A DNA stretch of 62,490 bases from Lachnospiraceae bacterium (GCA_024403415.1 JAKSRY010000013.1:1-62490); one strand, 5' to 3'. Shown: positions 15,644-25,580, counted from the stretch's first letter. Numbers and translations are program-made. The notes: generated from the letters alone by a model not told the origin.

Positions 15644-17338
15644 ATGAAGTGGTGGCAAAATACAATTGTTTATGAATTATATCCAAATAGTTTCAAGGAT
15701 TCTGATGGTGACGGATATGGTGATCTTAAAGGAATCACTTCAGAGCTCGACCATCTGAAGAGTCTTGGAGTTGGTGCGATATGGCTGACACCTGTATATG
15801 TCTCTCCAATGGGGGATAATGGGTATGATGTAGCAGACTATTATTCAATCAATCCACGATATGGAACAATGGAAGATATGGACGAACTGATTGAAGAAGC
15901 AAAAAAGCGTGAAATCAGAATCGTCATGGATCTTGTATTTAATCATACTTCGAATGAGTGTGAATGGTTTAAGGAGTCTGCTTCATCCAGGGATAATGAT
16001 AAGAACGACTGGTATATTTGGGCAGATCCTAAAGAAGATGGAAGCGTTCCCAATAACTGGAGGGGAGTGTTTGGCGGAAGTGTCTGGACCTACTGCGAAA
16101 CGAGAGGCCAGTACTATCTGCATACATTTGGAGACTTCCAACCGGATGTTAACTGGGAAAATCCCAAGGTCAGGAATGCTCTTTATGATATAGCTAATTT
16201 CTGGATTGATAAGGGCGTTGGAGGATTCCGACTTGACGCAATTACTTATATTAAGAAACCTGCGGATATGTCTGATGGACCAGTTGATGCTCCAGATAAT
16301 ATGGTTTCCGTTCATAGTATGACAGCAAATACTGATGGAATACTTGATTTCCTTCATGAATTTAAGGACCAAGTTCAGGTGGGCAAAGATATATTTGTTG
16401 TAGGCGAAGCTAACGGAGTACCTGCATCAGAATTGCCGCTGTGGGTTGGTGAAAATGGCGTGTTCGATATGATATTTGAGTTTAGCCATGTCAATGTTCA
16501 GTTTAGCGGCGGCGAAGTGTGGTATAACACTAAAGACTGGAAGCTTACTGAACTGAAGAAATGCTTTTCAGACAGCCAGAAGGCTACTAAAGATAATGGA
16601 TGGTATCCGGTATTTCTTGAAAATCATGACCAGCCACGCAGTATTAATCATTTTCTTCCTGCAGATGCAGATCCTGTTCAGGGAGCGAAAGTACTTGGAA
16701 TGCTGATGATGACATTAAGGGGTACACCCTTTATGTATGAAGGTCAGGAAATCGGAATGACCAATATAGATTGGGATAATATCAAAGACTACGATGATAT
16801 TTCAAGCCATAACCAGTTTCAGATGGCTAAGCTAAACGGTTTGACAACCAAACAGGCAATGGAATGCGTTAAACGGTTCAGCCGTGATAATTCACGTACT
16901 CCAATGCAGTGGACCGATGGTGAAAATGCCGGTTTTACTGATGGGACACCATGGCTGCCGGTTAATTCCAATTATAAAACAGTAAATGTGGCATCAGAGA
17001 ATGAAAATTCAGGGTCAGTCTTATGTTTTTATCATCAAATGAAAACTCTTCGAGATGAGCATGAGGTCCTGAAGGATGGAAATTACACGGAACTTTTTCA
17101 GAATAGTGAAAAGATATATGCTTACTGCAGAGAAAATGCAAAGGAAAAGATTATAATTCTTCTTAATTTCACAGGAGAAGCAGTTGAGGTCAAAATGGAT
17201 GATTTGGGTATTGAATCCCAAACAGGCTTTAGAATTCTGCTTTCAAATTGTGGGGGAGAAAGAGCATCCGAAGTATCAAAGCAGACAGAAAAAGTAAATC
17301 TTTATCCTTACGAAGCTATGTGCCTGCAGGTAGATTAA
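15644..17338 (+). CDS. malL: GH13 alpha-glucosidase / oligo-1,6-glucosidase (564 aa)
   Basis: It cleaves alpha-1,6 or alpha-1,4 glucosidic bonds of short maltodextrins or isomalto-oligosaccharides in the cytoplasm (no signal peptide). The (beta/alpha)8 barrel starts at residue 1 (KWWQNTIVYELYPNSFKDSD). The catalytic triad is intact: nucleophile Asp198 in GFRLDAI, acid/base Glu255 in VVGEAN and Asp329 in LENHDQPR. MDLVFNHTS supplies the conserved His. A C-terminal beta domain begins about residue 480. It lies 9 nt after the SNF transporter, and its last 4 nt overlap convergently with the LuxR gene on the other strand. Confidence 0.93.
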   Translation: MKWWQNTIVYELYPNSFKDSDGDGYGDLKGITSELDHLKSLGVGAIWLTPVYVSPMGDNGYDVADYYSINPRYGTMEDMDELIEEAKKREIRIVMDLVFNHTSNECEWFKESASSRDNDKNDWYIWADPKEDGSVPNNWRGVFGGSVWTYCETRGQYYLHTFGDFQPDVNWENPKVRNALYDIANFWIDKGVGGFRLDAITYIKKPADMSDGPVDAPDNMVSVHSMTANTDGILDFLHEFKDQVQVGKDIFVVGEANGVPASELPLWVGENGVFDMIFEFSHVNVQFSGGEVWYNTKDWKLTELKKCFSDSQKATKDNGWYPVFLENHDQPRSINHFLPADADPVQGAKVLGMLMMTLRGTPFMYEGQEIGMTNIDWDNIKDYDDISSHNQFQMAKLNGLTTKQAMECVKRFSRDNSRTPMQWTDGENAGFTDGTPWLPVNSNYKTVNVASENENSGSVLCFYHQMKTLRDEHEVLKDGNYTELFQNSEKIYAYCRENAKEKIIILLNFTGEAVEVKMDDLGIESQTGFRILLSNCGGERASEVSKQTEKVNLYPYEAMCLQVD

Positions 17339-18726
17339 TGATACTCGGAATAATTTCTTAAAAGCTCGCGTCTGTTGGAACAACCTGTCTTTTTCAATAT
17401 ATTTTTAACATGGAATTTAATTGTATTTTCTGAAACAAACAAAATATTAGATATTTCGCTATTTGTAAGTCCTTCTATGATAAGTGGAAGGACTTCTTTT
17501 TCTCTTACGGAAAGATCATGATAAATTGTATAATTCGCAAGTTTTTCCTCTGCTGACATAGAATGTTCTTTTGTGGCAGCAGGTACTGTCACATATAATT
17601 TCAAAAATGCAAAAAAGCATACGATTATAGTTATTATGAAAAAGCCGGCTCCTGTGAATACCAGCACAGTCCTTGTGTCAGACAAGGATACACCGATAAT
17701 CGCGCCAAGGGCATCGCCCAGTCTTCCAAACATTAACCCCAGAGGAGCAAGAAACAGACCGTTTGGAGTCCTGTCAGAAATGTCAGAGAAGACAATTACC
17801 CGATATACAGCATAAAATCCGGTAAAGACATAGCCGAGAATCCATAGATAAAAACTATAGGTAGGACTAAATGTCAGGCAGAGAAGAATGAAAGGGAAAG
17901 CGAGTGCGCCTATACAGGCAAAGGCACCGAATTGTCTCTTGTAATCATTTATGACTCCTGCAAGAAGCAGGCCTATGGCGTAAAAGGCTCTGGACAGTTC
18001 CAAAGATGCATTTCCTGTTGTGATATCTGCCAGCGGAAAATAAAAGCCTATACCTTTAACTATACATAACATAAGGATTGCAACTCCGGTAACGGCAATT
18101 AGTTTCTTATCCAACTCTTTAGCCTGAGCGGAAGAATCGATGAAAGTATTCGTATCAATAAGATGAAAAATTCCAACTATAATAAGCAGGAAAAATACAT
18201 ATACACATATTGAGTAGTTGGATTTCAGAAAATTACCCTCTCCAATCAGTGATAAAATCCAGGAGCCAACGCTTCCTATGCTGTATCCAAGTCCAAAGGC
18301 AAAACCACGACGATTCCCAGGCAGAAGCTCGGTAATCATAATAAGATAATATCCGGTCTCAAAGCCTATGAGTATATTTGTGAAAAGGCCGATGCAGAGC
18401 ACCGGATAGTATGAATCTGCAATAATCGAAGGAAAAATCAGTATAAGATGAACCACTGAAATCAGAATAAAAATATTACTGCTTTTTGAAAATTCCATAC
18501 CTGTTTTTTTAATAAATATACAGGCTGAAAGAATTCCGACTGTCTGGAACAGATAGGCAATTCCTTCAGATATAATGTCAGCGTTGGCTGATATGTGATT
18601 CACTTCTATAATATCTAGAAGGTTGTATAACCAGGACAGGTACGAAGAACCTGACCAAAGAAAATGAAGTCCGATTATCAAACTTACTAAAAACGTATTT
18701 CTTTTTAACGAATAATCATTATTCAT
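17335..18726 (-). CDS. Membrane-embedded LuxR-type regulator (12 TM plus C-terminal HTH, 463 aa)
   Basis: Residues 1-385 form about 12 hydrophobic segments arranged like a major-facilitator transporter. Residues 400-460 are a GerE/LuxR helix-turn-helix (DLSVREKEVLPLIIEGLTNS, then NTIKFHVKNILKKTG). The protein would bind DNA from the membrane and may sense a ligand or transport flux. GGAGATTA precedes ATG at 18726; an 11-codon upstream extension overlaps a GC-rich palindrome (18740-18756) and is less likely to be translated. It is convergent with malL (4-nt overlap) and divergent from the large secreted protein, its most likely target. Confidence 0.88.
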   Translation of the reverse strand: MNNDYSLKRNTFLVSLIIGLHFLWSGSSYLSWLYNLLDIIEVNHISANADIISEGIAYLFQTVGILSACIFIKKTGMEFSKSSNIFILISVVHLILIFPSIIADSYYPVLCIGLFTNILIGFETGYYLIMITELLPGNRRGFAFGLGYSIGSVGSWILSLIGEGNFLKSNYSICVYVFFLLIIVGIFHLIDTNTFIDSSAQAKELDKKLIAVTGVAILMLCIVKGIGFYFPLADITTGNASLELSRAFYAIGLLLAGVINDYKRQFGAFACIGALAFPFILLCLTFSPTYSFYLWILGYVFTGFYAVYRVIVFSDISDRTPNGLFLAPLGLMFGRLGDALGAIIGVSLSDTRTVLVFTGAGFFIITIIVCFFAFLKLYVTVPAATKEHSMSAEEKLANYTIYHDLSVREKEVLPLIIEGLTNSEISNILFVSENTIKFHVKNILKKTGCSNRRELLRNYSEYH

Positions 18727-18951
18727 ATTAATCTCCATTCCGCGGGCAAGCCGCGGCACATATGTTGGTGAAAGGCCTATTTTCTTTCAGACTAACGCCC
18801 CAAGAGAAGGCTTATTTAGATATAATCACATGCTGTCATAACAGGTATATATCATGTAAATGATTATAGCTTAATTGCTAATGTATGACATAAAAAAATA
18901 TCTGTTTAAATCCCTGCAAAGCCAGTAAAATCGCTAAACTATCCTAAAACT

Positions 18952-18970
18952 ACCCTATACCCGACAGGGT
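18952..18970. promoter_or_regulatory. Dyad ACCCT-N9-AGGGT upstream of the secreted-protein gene
   Basis: A perfect 5-bp inverted repeat with a 9-bp centre lies in the divergent region between the membrane LuxR gene and the secreted protein. The same region runs from 18727 to 19020 and holds no gene. The position about 50 bp before the downstream start fits an activator site, but the regulator is a guess. Confidence 0.4.
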
Positions 18971-19020
18971 TTTGAAGTAGTATATATTTGTAAAAATATG
19001 TAAAAGCGACGGAGGATAGG

Positions 19021-21816
19021 ATGAAAAAGCTTAGAAGACTGTTGGCAATGTTTTTGGCAATCATAATGGTATGTGGAGGTGTGGCAGGTTATTCTGTTTC
19101 TGCAAAAGCTGAGCCGGGAGACCCACCGGCAGGTGATCCTCCCGAAAAAAAGATAGTATTAAGTATAGCATGTGACTCTGAAGTGATTCCACCGGAGGAA
19201 AGCTATGGTGTACAGGTAACCTTTCTGAAGGGTGCCGATCCGGAAGCATCGGAAAGCAGTATTGAAGGTGTAGAACCATACTGGTTGAACGGAAACGGAG
19301 ATGGAAGCGAAAATTATGATTTAGGAGTCGGATTTCCGACAGAGGCTACCCACGCACAGATTAAGGTAATGGCACCGGAAGGCTATTATGTTATTAATGT
19401 AAATAATGATAATGCCAGAGAAGACGAGTGGTCAGGTGGAATTGTGCTGGCTGTTGAGGATATTGCGGATGATTATCATTTCATGCTTTCTTCAGAAGAT
19501 GAAGCTAAAAGAATACAGCCAAGAGACCCATCGGATATTCCGGGAGACGACATGTGGGTCTGGGATTATGCGGATCAAAGATATAAGATGACTATTGATG
19601 AATCCAATCCCTGTGATGAACTTACTAATATTCTTGTTCCAGCAAATTACGAGGTTGTAATCGCTAGGGATTATTCAATAGAGGGATATTTTTCGGTAGA
19701 TTCTTTGGGATATCTCACTATTATGAAAAATTGCACCTTAAGTGCAGGTGGTGGAATATCAATTCAAAGCACAGCTACAGTAACCTTTGGTAATGAAGAG
19801 AGTGCAACAGGCTTCGGAGAATTATATAGAATTGAAAATCCTAATGTGTATCCTCCCAGCCTTATTGCTTTTGATAAGGCAACATTGGATAATTCTGTTT
19901 TTATGAGTGATGCTGAGGGGAAGCTTGTATATCAGGATTCGCCGGGGAATGACTGTGGAATACAATTGAATTCCAATGGAACAATAGGTGAACCGGTTGG
20001 AGAAGGAGACGGTCGCCATGGCGGAAATGGAACCATATCCTATAAGATATATGCGGATGGAAATACAGAAGGTGCTGCTTCAATTGAAGGTACTTTATAT
20101 GAAGACTGGCAAACAATATCCATAGATCCTGACATAATGAAGGAAGGTTCGACAGTAGTATTTCATATTACAGCAGCCGACGGATATAAGTTTAATCCTA
20201 CAGGTATACGATTCCCTGATAACAAGAATGTCATAAGTACTATGGAGGATGAGACTGACGGAGATGTAACTTGTTCATATACCTTTACATACAATCCAAC
20301 TTTGTTATGTCAACTTGTCGTAGACTTTGTCCCTGTGGGAGAACCGGTATCTGATAGGGCAGATTTCTTATGGACATATGATAGAAAAGCACTCACTACA
20401 AACGCCGGTTTTGGTACATATGTTTCTCATGGAACCATAGAGATATTAAGTGCAACTAAAGAGGGAACACCGGTCATTAATTCGAACATCAGGGATACGG
20501 CACCTTATTGGACACCTGATGGAAGCTTCGACAGGATGCGTGAGGGTGCAACTGAATGGGATGTGAAGTGTGCCGCCTTTGAGCCGGGAACGGTGGTGGT
20601 TGTAAGACTTATTCCCGACAGAGGCTACCAGCTAACCCGTTTCACTATAAGTAACATAGAAGGAAGCACTACTCCGGTAGATGGAGTTAATGAATATACG
20701 TTTGTGCTTGAAAGACCGGATGTCTACAATTTGGGAGCTGTATTCACTAAGGTGGAGGATAAGGTTGACTGTGACTCGGCTTCTGGAATAACAGGAGGAA
20801 GCGTTTCGTTTGCAGACGGGGAAATAGACAATGGAACTATGGCCCTGTATGTCAGTGATATAACTCCAAGTGCTGTAGAACTGGACAACTTTAATTCCAT
20901 GGCAGCAGAAAACGGATATACAGTTAATCAGTGTATTAATCTTGAAAGTGAACAGAGATTTTATAAGGCTGTCAATAATGCTTCGAGAGATCAGTGCTGG
21001 GTTATAAATAAATCAGAACTTGATGCTCCGGCGCAGATTTCCCTAAATGTGGCAGGTATTAATAGTAGTGAGGTTGCAGTATTGCATAACCACAATGGTA
21101 TATATGAAGAAATTGACGCTACCATAGTTAACGGCAAAGTAACCTTTAGCGCTGACAGCTTCTCGGATTTTGCCATTGTGTCTAAGCCAATGGCTTCTGC
21201 ACCACCAGCTAATTTACAGCCGGCGATTGAGGAGAAGAAGGAAGATAATAACAGTAGCGAGAATATAGTAGAGAGCGTAAAAGCTTCAACTTTTGGTAAA
21301 ATATCAGGACAGGGAATTGAAATAAGCAGTTGGGAAGATATGACAGATTTCCTGAAAAAAATGGCAGTAAAGTCTACTGATAAAAAAGAAAAACAGACAG
21401 TATATGAACCTTTTGTACAATTGCTTCTTTATAATAATGAGACAAGTATACCAGAAGAAATATTTAATATATTAAGTCAGGGTAAATCGATAGGAATTCA
21501 TATATTCCTTGGAAATTCCACTGCATTATCTTTCATAAATGATATAAATACCAGAATGCAGGACTCTGTGTATCTTGGATGTCGTACAACAGATAATATT
21601 GCTTCGAGAACAAGAACGATTGCATTTAGGTCTTATAAAAAACTCAAGGCTTCTGTGCTGCTCCACTCACTTGTACCTAAAGGAACAAAAAGCGTAACAG
21701 TATTTTTTACAGGTAAGGATGGCACTAGAAAGAAGTACGGAGTATATACCCCTACGGCAGAAGGAAGAGTATGCTTTGCGATAACTGAACTTGGAAAATA
21801 TGAAATTGAATATTAA
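19021..21816 (+). CDS. Large secreted protein of unknown function (931 aa)
   Basis: It has a typical signal peptide (MKKLRRLLAMFLAIIMVCGG, cleavage near SAKAEP, about residue 30) followed by a Pro-rich tract. The exported part is acidic and beta-rich. No LPXTG motif, S-layer or choline-binding repeats and no C-terminal membrane helix are visible, so it is released or held by an unknown domain. Residues 430-560 and 560-590 resemble bacterial Ig/beta-sandwich segments, and a segment near 695-720 (NVAGINSSEVAVLHNHNGIY then FSADSFSDFAIV) is of the type seen in Clostridial surface proteins. The C-terminal about 180 residues look like a separate alpha/beta domain. No catalytic motif recognised. GGAGGATAG precedes the start. 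Confidence 0.85.
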   Translation: MKKLRRLLAMFLAIIMVCGGVAGYSVSAKAEPGDPPAGDPPEKKIVLSIACDSEVIPPEESYGVQVTFLKGADPEASESSIEGVEPYWLNGNGDGSENYDLGVGFPTEATHAQIKVMAPEGYYVINVNNDNAREDEWSGGIVLAVEDIADDYHFMLSSEDEAKRIQPRDPSDIPGDDMWVWDYADQRYKMTIDESNPCDELTNILVPANYEVVIARDYSIEGYFSVDSLGYLTIMKNCTLSAGGGISIQSTATVTFGNEESATGFGELYRIENPNVYPPSLIAFDKATLDNSVFMSDAEGKLVYQDSPGNDCGIQLNSNGTIGEPVGEGDGRHGGNGTISYKIYADGNTEGAASIEGTLYEDWQTISIDPDIMKEGSTVVFHITAADGYKFNPTGIRFPDNKNVISTMEDETDGDVTCSYTFTYNPTLLCQLVVDFVPVGEPVSDRADFLWTYDRKALTTNAGFGTYVSHGTIEILSATKEGTPVINSNIRDTAPYWTPDGSFDRMREGATEWDVKCAAFEPGTVVVVRLIPDRGYQLTRFTISNIEGSTTPVDGVNEYTFVLERPDVYNLGAVFTKVEDKVDCDSASGITGGSVSFADGEIDNGTMALYVSDITPSAVELDNFNSMAAENGYTVNQCINLESEQRFYKAVNNASRDQCWVINKSELDAPAQISLNVAGINSSEVAVLHNHNGIYEEIDATIVNGKVTFSADSFSDFAIVSKPMASAPPANLQPAIEEKKEDNNSSENIVESVKASTFGKISGQGIEISSWEDMTDFLKKMAVKSTDKKEKQTVYEPFVQLLLYNNETSIPEEIFNILSQGKSIGIHIFLGNSTALSFINDINTRMQDSVYLGCRTTDNIASRTRTIAFRSYKKLKASVLLHSLVPKGTKSVTVFFTGKDGTRKKYGVYTPTAEGRVCFAITELGKYEIEY

Positions 21817-21863
21817 TATGGAAAATGATGTTGAAAAAGGCATTAGTGACATATGAATGTTGT

Positions 21864-21900
21864 AAATGGAGCTGTGTATAGCATGGCTCCATTTTAATTT
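21864..21900 (+). terminator. Terminator of the secreted-protein gene
   Basis: AAATGGAGC (21864-21872) pairs with GCTCCATTT (21886-21894), then TAATTT. Confidence 0.75.
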
Positions 21901-21991
21901 AAACATGTTAGGGTAAATAAATGTGTTTTGTGTTAAAATCGATATGATGAGCAAAAATGACTCATTGCGGATCTAAAAGATGGAGCATTTA

Positions 21992-22789
21992 ATGAACAAA
22001 CATCGCGTCGCTGTGGTACAGATGGATACTACAGAGAACTTGAAGGACAACTTAAAAAAGATAGAGCTGATGGTTGAACGTGCTGCCAAGGATGGGGCTG
22101 AACTTGTATGTTTTCCCGAGATGGTTAACATTCAGACAGGAGAGCTTACTGCCAAAGAAAAATCAGAACCATTGGCAGGAGAAACTGTATCTTTATTCAG
22201 GGAGCTTGCCGGGAAGTATGATATATGGATTTGCTGCGGAACAATACTTGAAACTATAGAAAAAGATGATAAGGTCTATAATACTGCAGTGCTTGTAGAA
22301 AGTGACGGAACCATTAAGGCGACCTACAGTAAAAGGCATACCTTCGATATTACCATGAAGGACGGATATGAATACAGAGAGTCAGATACCGTTAAAGCAG
22401 GAGAAAAGATATCAGTTGTTGATACACCATTTGGTCGTGTGGGTTTTGGAATTTGTTATGATCTTAGATTTCCGGAACAATTCAGGGAAATGACGGCAAT
22501 GGGTATGGAAATATTGATTCTTCCAGCGTGCTTCACGAAAGAAACCGGGAAGGCTCACTGGGATACTCTTGTTCGGGCAAGAGCAATTGAGAATGGATGT
22601 TATATACTTGCATCAGACCAGTGCGGGTTCAAATATAATGGTGATACCTATGGACACAGTATGATAGTTGACCCGTGGGGAGAAGTCATTAAAGTTGCAG
22701 ATGAAGAAGAAAACATTCTTGTTGCAGATATTGATCTTGATTATGTGGCTAAGGTTAGGGAACAGATTCCGGCTACAGTAAACAGATAG
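21992..22789 (+). CDS. Carbon-nitrogen hydrolase, nitrilase superfamily (265 aa)
   Basis: It hydrolyses a C-N bond (an omega-amidase, deaminated-glutathione amidase or N-carbamoyl amine type) in the cytoplasm. The Glu-Lys-Cys triad is complete: Glu43 in CFPEMV, Lys114 in YSKRHTFDI and Cys155 in GICYDLRFPE. The DLRFPE motif and size match the Nit/omega-amidase branch (YafV, Nit2-like). GGAG precedes ATG 21992; four upstream codons are in frame but lack a ribosome binding site. A Nudix gene follows after 12 nt and then an SGNH gene, forming a likely three-gene unit of clean-up or salvage enzymes. Confidence 0.9.
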   Translation: MNKHRVAVVQMDTTENLKDNLKKIELMVERAAKDGAELVCFPEMVNIQTGELTAKEKSEPLAGETVSLFRELAGKYDIWICCGTILETIEKDDKVYNTAVLVESDGTIKATYSKRHTFDITMKDGYEYRESDTVKAGEKISVVDTPFGRVGFGICYDLRFPEQFREMTAMGMEILILPACFTKETGKAHWDTLVRARAIENGCYILASDQCGFKYNGDTYGHSMIVDPWGEVIKVADEEENILVADIDLDYVAKVREQIPATVNR

Positions 22790-22801
22790 GAGGTTTTTTA
22801 T

Positions 22802-23305
22802 ATGGAAATGTGGGATATTTATGATGCGAATAAGCAGCTCACAGGACGTACAATGAAAAAGAATGACTGGTGCCTTAAGGATGATGAATATCACCTTACG
22901 GTACTTGGAGTTGTTAAGAGAAAATCAGATGGTAAATTTCTTATTACCAAACGTGTTATGACTAAAGCCTGGGCGCCCGGATGGTGGGAAGTGTCTGGTG
23001 GGGCAGCACAGGCTGGTGAAAAATCGTTTGAAGCAGCCTGCCGTGAGGTTCAGGAAGAGACAGGACTTGATGTTTCAAAATGTGAGAAGGCATACCAGTT
23101 TTCATATCATCGCGAAAATCCCGGTGAAGGAGATAACTACTTTGTAGATATTTATAAATTTGAGATTGATTTTGAGGAAAGTGATGTGAAACCTCAGGAA
23201 GCTGAAACAGACGGCTTCATGCTTGCTACGGTTGAAGAGATTAAAGCATTTGCCGAGCAGGGTATATTTTTACACTACGACAGTATCAAGAAGGTTTTTG
23301 AATAA
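22802..23305 (+). CDS. Nudix hydrolase (167 aa)
   Basis: It is an IDI-like Nudix protein with an intact Nudix box (GGAAQAGE, then AACREVQEETGL, residues 60-85), which coordinates Mg2+ and cleaves a nucleoside-diphosphate-linked substrate. The N-terminal MWDIYDANKQLTGRTM is typical of the group. GGAGG lies 8 nt before the start. It lies between the nitrilase and SGNH genes with gaps of 12 and 18 nt, so it is probably co-transcribed. Substrate unknown. Confidence 0.9.
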   Translation: MEMWDIYDANKQLTGRTMKKNDWCLKDDEYHLTVLGVVKRKSDGKFLITKRVMTKAWAPGWWEVSGGAAQAGEKSFEAACREVQEETGLDVSKCEKAYQFSYHRENPGEGDNYFVDIYKFEIDFEESDVKPQEAETDGFMLATVEEIKAFAEQGIFLHYDSIKKVFE

Positions 23306-23323
23306 AGCATACGGAGGGATGTC

Positions 23324-24274
23324 ATGAAGATGACGAATGAAGAACTGAAGAAATATTATTGGGGAGCTTATATGTTTAAGGAAACAGAGGATGGATATCT
23401 TCAGGCTTTTCAATATAACGATAAACAGATGGCTTATTTTGAGGAAGCGTTTGACTTCTGGTATGACAGATGTATGGCTTCAACGGCAAAGACGATTGAG
23501 TTTGACACAGCTGCTAAGAATATATCCTTCGACTACAAAATAATATGGACAGGCTCAGAGGATTCCTTTGAAATCGCAGTAGATGGTCTGATTAGCCAGA
23601 TTTATTATGTGAAGGATTTGCCTAAGGAAGGAGCAATTAAATTCTCGGTTCCTGCAGGTGACAAAAATATAATTATATATTTGCCGTCAGATGCAACTGT
23701 TCTTGTTAAGAATTTTGAAGTTGATGCACCCGTTAAGTCTGTAACCAAAAACGAAAAGGTTCTGTGGCTTGGGGATTCTATAACCCAGGGATTTGGTCCA
23801 CTTCGTTCATCCGGAACATATGTCAGCGTTGCCAACAGAATTTTGAATTATGATATTCTGAATCAGGGAATCGGCGGATATGTTTATGATAAAAAATCAC
23901 TCATGAAGATGGATGGTTACACTCCGGATAAGATCATTGTTTCGCTTGGCACCAATCAGTATGGAACAGAGACAATGAAGGACATCGAAGAGTACTATGA
24001 AACTTTGATGGAAATATATGGAAATGAGATACCGGTTCTGTGTATAACTCCTCTTTGGAGAGGTGACAATGAAGACGGTTTTGACACAATGATCAGTTTC
24101 TGTGAAAAACTTAAGGATATTTGCAGGAGATATGACAATATTACTATCGTGGAGGGCTTTAACCTTGTTCCACATCTTCCGGAGTATTATATCGATAACC
24201 TGCATCCTAATGGCCTCGGTGCTGAGGTGTATGGAAGAAATCTTGTTGAAGCTATTAAGAAGACAGGATTTTAA
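23324..24274 (+). CDS. SGNH/GDSL hydrolase, carbohydrate-esterase-like (316 aa)
   Basis: Residues 1-140 form a beta-sandwich N-terminal domain. The SGNH domain follows with GDSIT (Ser152), the block II Gly (NQGIGG), the block III Asn (LGTNQYG) and a DNLHP motif giving Asp291 and His294. The two-domain architecture resembles CE2-type acetyl esterases and SGNH enzymes that deacetylate sugars, but without a signal peptide, so the substrate would be an imported oligosaccharide. GGAGGG lies 5 nt before the start. Last gene of the nitrilase-Nudix-SGNH unit. Confidence 0.88.
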   Translation: MKMTNEELKKYYWGAYMFKETEDGYLQAFQYNDKQMAYFEEAFDFWYDRCMASTAKTIEFDTAAKNISFDYKIIWTGSEDSFEIAVDGLISQIYYVKDLPKEGAIKFSVPAGDKNIIIYLPSDATVLVKNFEVDAPVKSVTKNEKVLWLGDSITQGFGPLRSSGTYVSVANRILNYDILNQGIGGYVYDKKSLMKMDGYTPDKIIVSLGTNQYGTETMKDIEEYYETLMEIYGNEIPVLCITPLWRGDNEDGFDTMISFCEKLKDICRRYDNITIVEGFNLVPHLPEYYIDNLHPNGLGAEVYGRNLVEAIKKTGF

Positions 24275-24330
24275 TTGATTATAAATATGTTTTTTATTAA
24301 TGTATTTGGTATTAACAGCGGAGGTTTACC

Positions 24331-25518
24331 ATGGCATTTAATTTTGAGTACTACTCACCGACCAAGGTTATTTTCGGAAAGGATACTGACCAGCAGGTTG
24401 GAGAACAGGTTGCAGCACAGAATTGTAAGAAGGTTCTTATTCATTACGGCGGACAGAGCGCAAAGAAATCCGGACTTATTGATAGAGTTAAGGCTTCGCT
24501 TGATGCGAAAAATATAGCATATGTTGAACTTGGCGGAGTAGTGCCTAACCCACATATTTCTAAGGTATATGAAGGTATTGAACTTTGTAAGAAGGAAGGT
24601 GTTGATTTCATTCTTGCAGTAGGTGGTGGATCTGTTATCGATTCTGCAAAAGCAATTGCTTATGGTCTTGCATATGATGGAGATGTATGGGATTTGTTTG
24701 ATGGCAAGGGAATTGCAGCTCCCGGTTGTTTCCCGGTTGGTGTTGTTCTTACAATCTCGGCAGCAGGTAGCGAGACAAGCAACAGCTGCGTTATAACAAG
24801 AGCTGAAGACGGCAAGAAGCGTTCTTATAACGATAATATTTCAAGACCAAAGTTTGCGATCATGAATCCTGAGCTTACAAAGACTCTTCCTGATTACCAG
24901 ACGGAGAGTGGATGTACAGACATCATGATGCATACTATGGAAAGATATTTCACAAATGGTGGAAACATGGAAATTACTGATGCACTTGCAGAGGGACTTC
25001 TTAGAACCGTAATCAAGAATGCAAAGATTCTTCATGCAGAACCTGATAATTATGATGCCCGCGCTGAAATTATGTGGGCCGGCTCACTTGCACATAATGA
25101 TCTTACAGGTTGTGGTAATGATGGCGGAGATTTCGTAAGTCACCTTCTTGAGCATGAAATGGGTGGAATGTTTGATGTAACACATGGTGCAGGACTGGCA
25201 GCAGTGTGGCCTAGCTGGGCAAGATATGTTTATAAGAATTGTATCGACAGATTTGTGAAATATGCAATTAATGTTATGGGTGTTGCCAACGAAGGTACAG
25301 CTGACGAAATTGCAGTTAAGGGTATCGAGGCAATGGAAGATTTCTATCATTCAATCGGAATGCCTGTTAACTTCAGTGAACTTGGAATTGCACCGACAGA
25401 TGCTCAGATAAGAGAAATGGCTGAAAGCTGTGCCCAGGCTTGTGGTGGAACTAAAGGATCTGCTATGGTTCTGAATGTTGATGATATGGAAAAGATATAT
25501 CAGATGGCTAATAAATAA
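24331..25518 (+). CDS. Iron-dependent alcohol dehydrogenase, butanol-dehydrogenase type (395 aa)
   Basis: It reduces aldehydes such as butyraldehyde to alcohols with NAD(P)H. The nucleotide-binding motif is VGGGSVIDSAK (about residues 94-104). Metal ligands are in GCTDIMMHTMERY (Asp near 193), DFVSHLLEHEM and DVTHGAG (His). Length and the MAFNFEYYSPTKVIFG start match BdhA/YqdH-like proteins of Clostridia. GGAGG lies 7 nt before the start. Monocistronic, ending at a strong terminator; consistent with a fermentative anaerobe. Confidence 0.93.
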   Translation: MAFNFEYYSPTKVIFGKDTDQQVGEQVAAQNCKKVLIHYGGQSAKKSGLIDRVKASLDAKNIAYVELGGVVPNPHISKVYEGIELCKKEGVDFILAVGGGSVIDSAKAIAYGLAYDGDVWDLFDGKGIAAPGCFPVGVVLTISAAGSETSNSCVITRAEDGKKRSYNDNISRPKFAIMNPELTKTLPDYQTESGCTDIMMHTMERYFTNGGNMEITDALAEGLLRTVIKNAKILHAEPDNYDARAEIMWAGSLAHNDLTGCGNDGGDFVSHLLEHEMGGMFDVTHGAGLAAVWPSWARYVYKNCIDRFVKYAINVMGVANEGTADEIAVKGIEAMEDFYHSIGMPVNFSELGIAPTDAQIREMAESCAQACGGTKGSAMVLNVDDMEKIYQMANK

Positions 25519-25547
25519 AACAACTTAAAACTTAAATGTTAGTTATG

Positions 25548-25579
25548 GGTGTAACTCGCGGGCGAGTTACACCTTTTTT
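25548..25579 (+). terminator. Terminator of the alcohol dehydrogenase gene
   Basis: Perfect 11-bp arms GGTGTAACTCG and CGAGTTACACC with a CGGG loop, then six T. Confidence 0.95.
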
Positions 25580-25580
25580 A

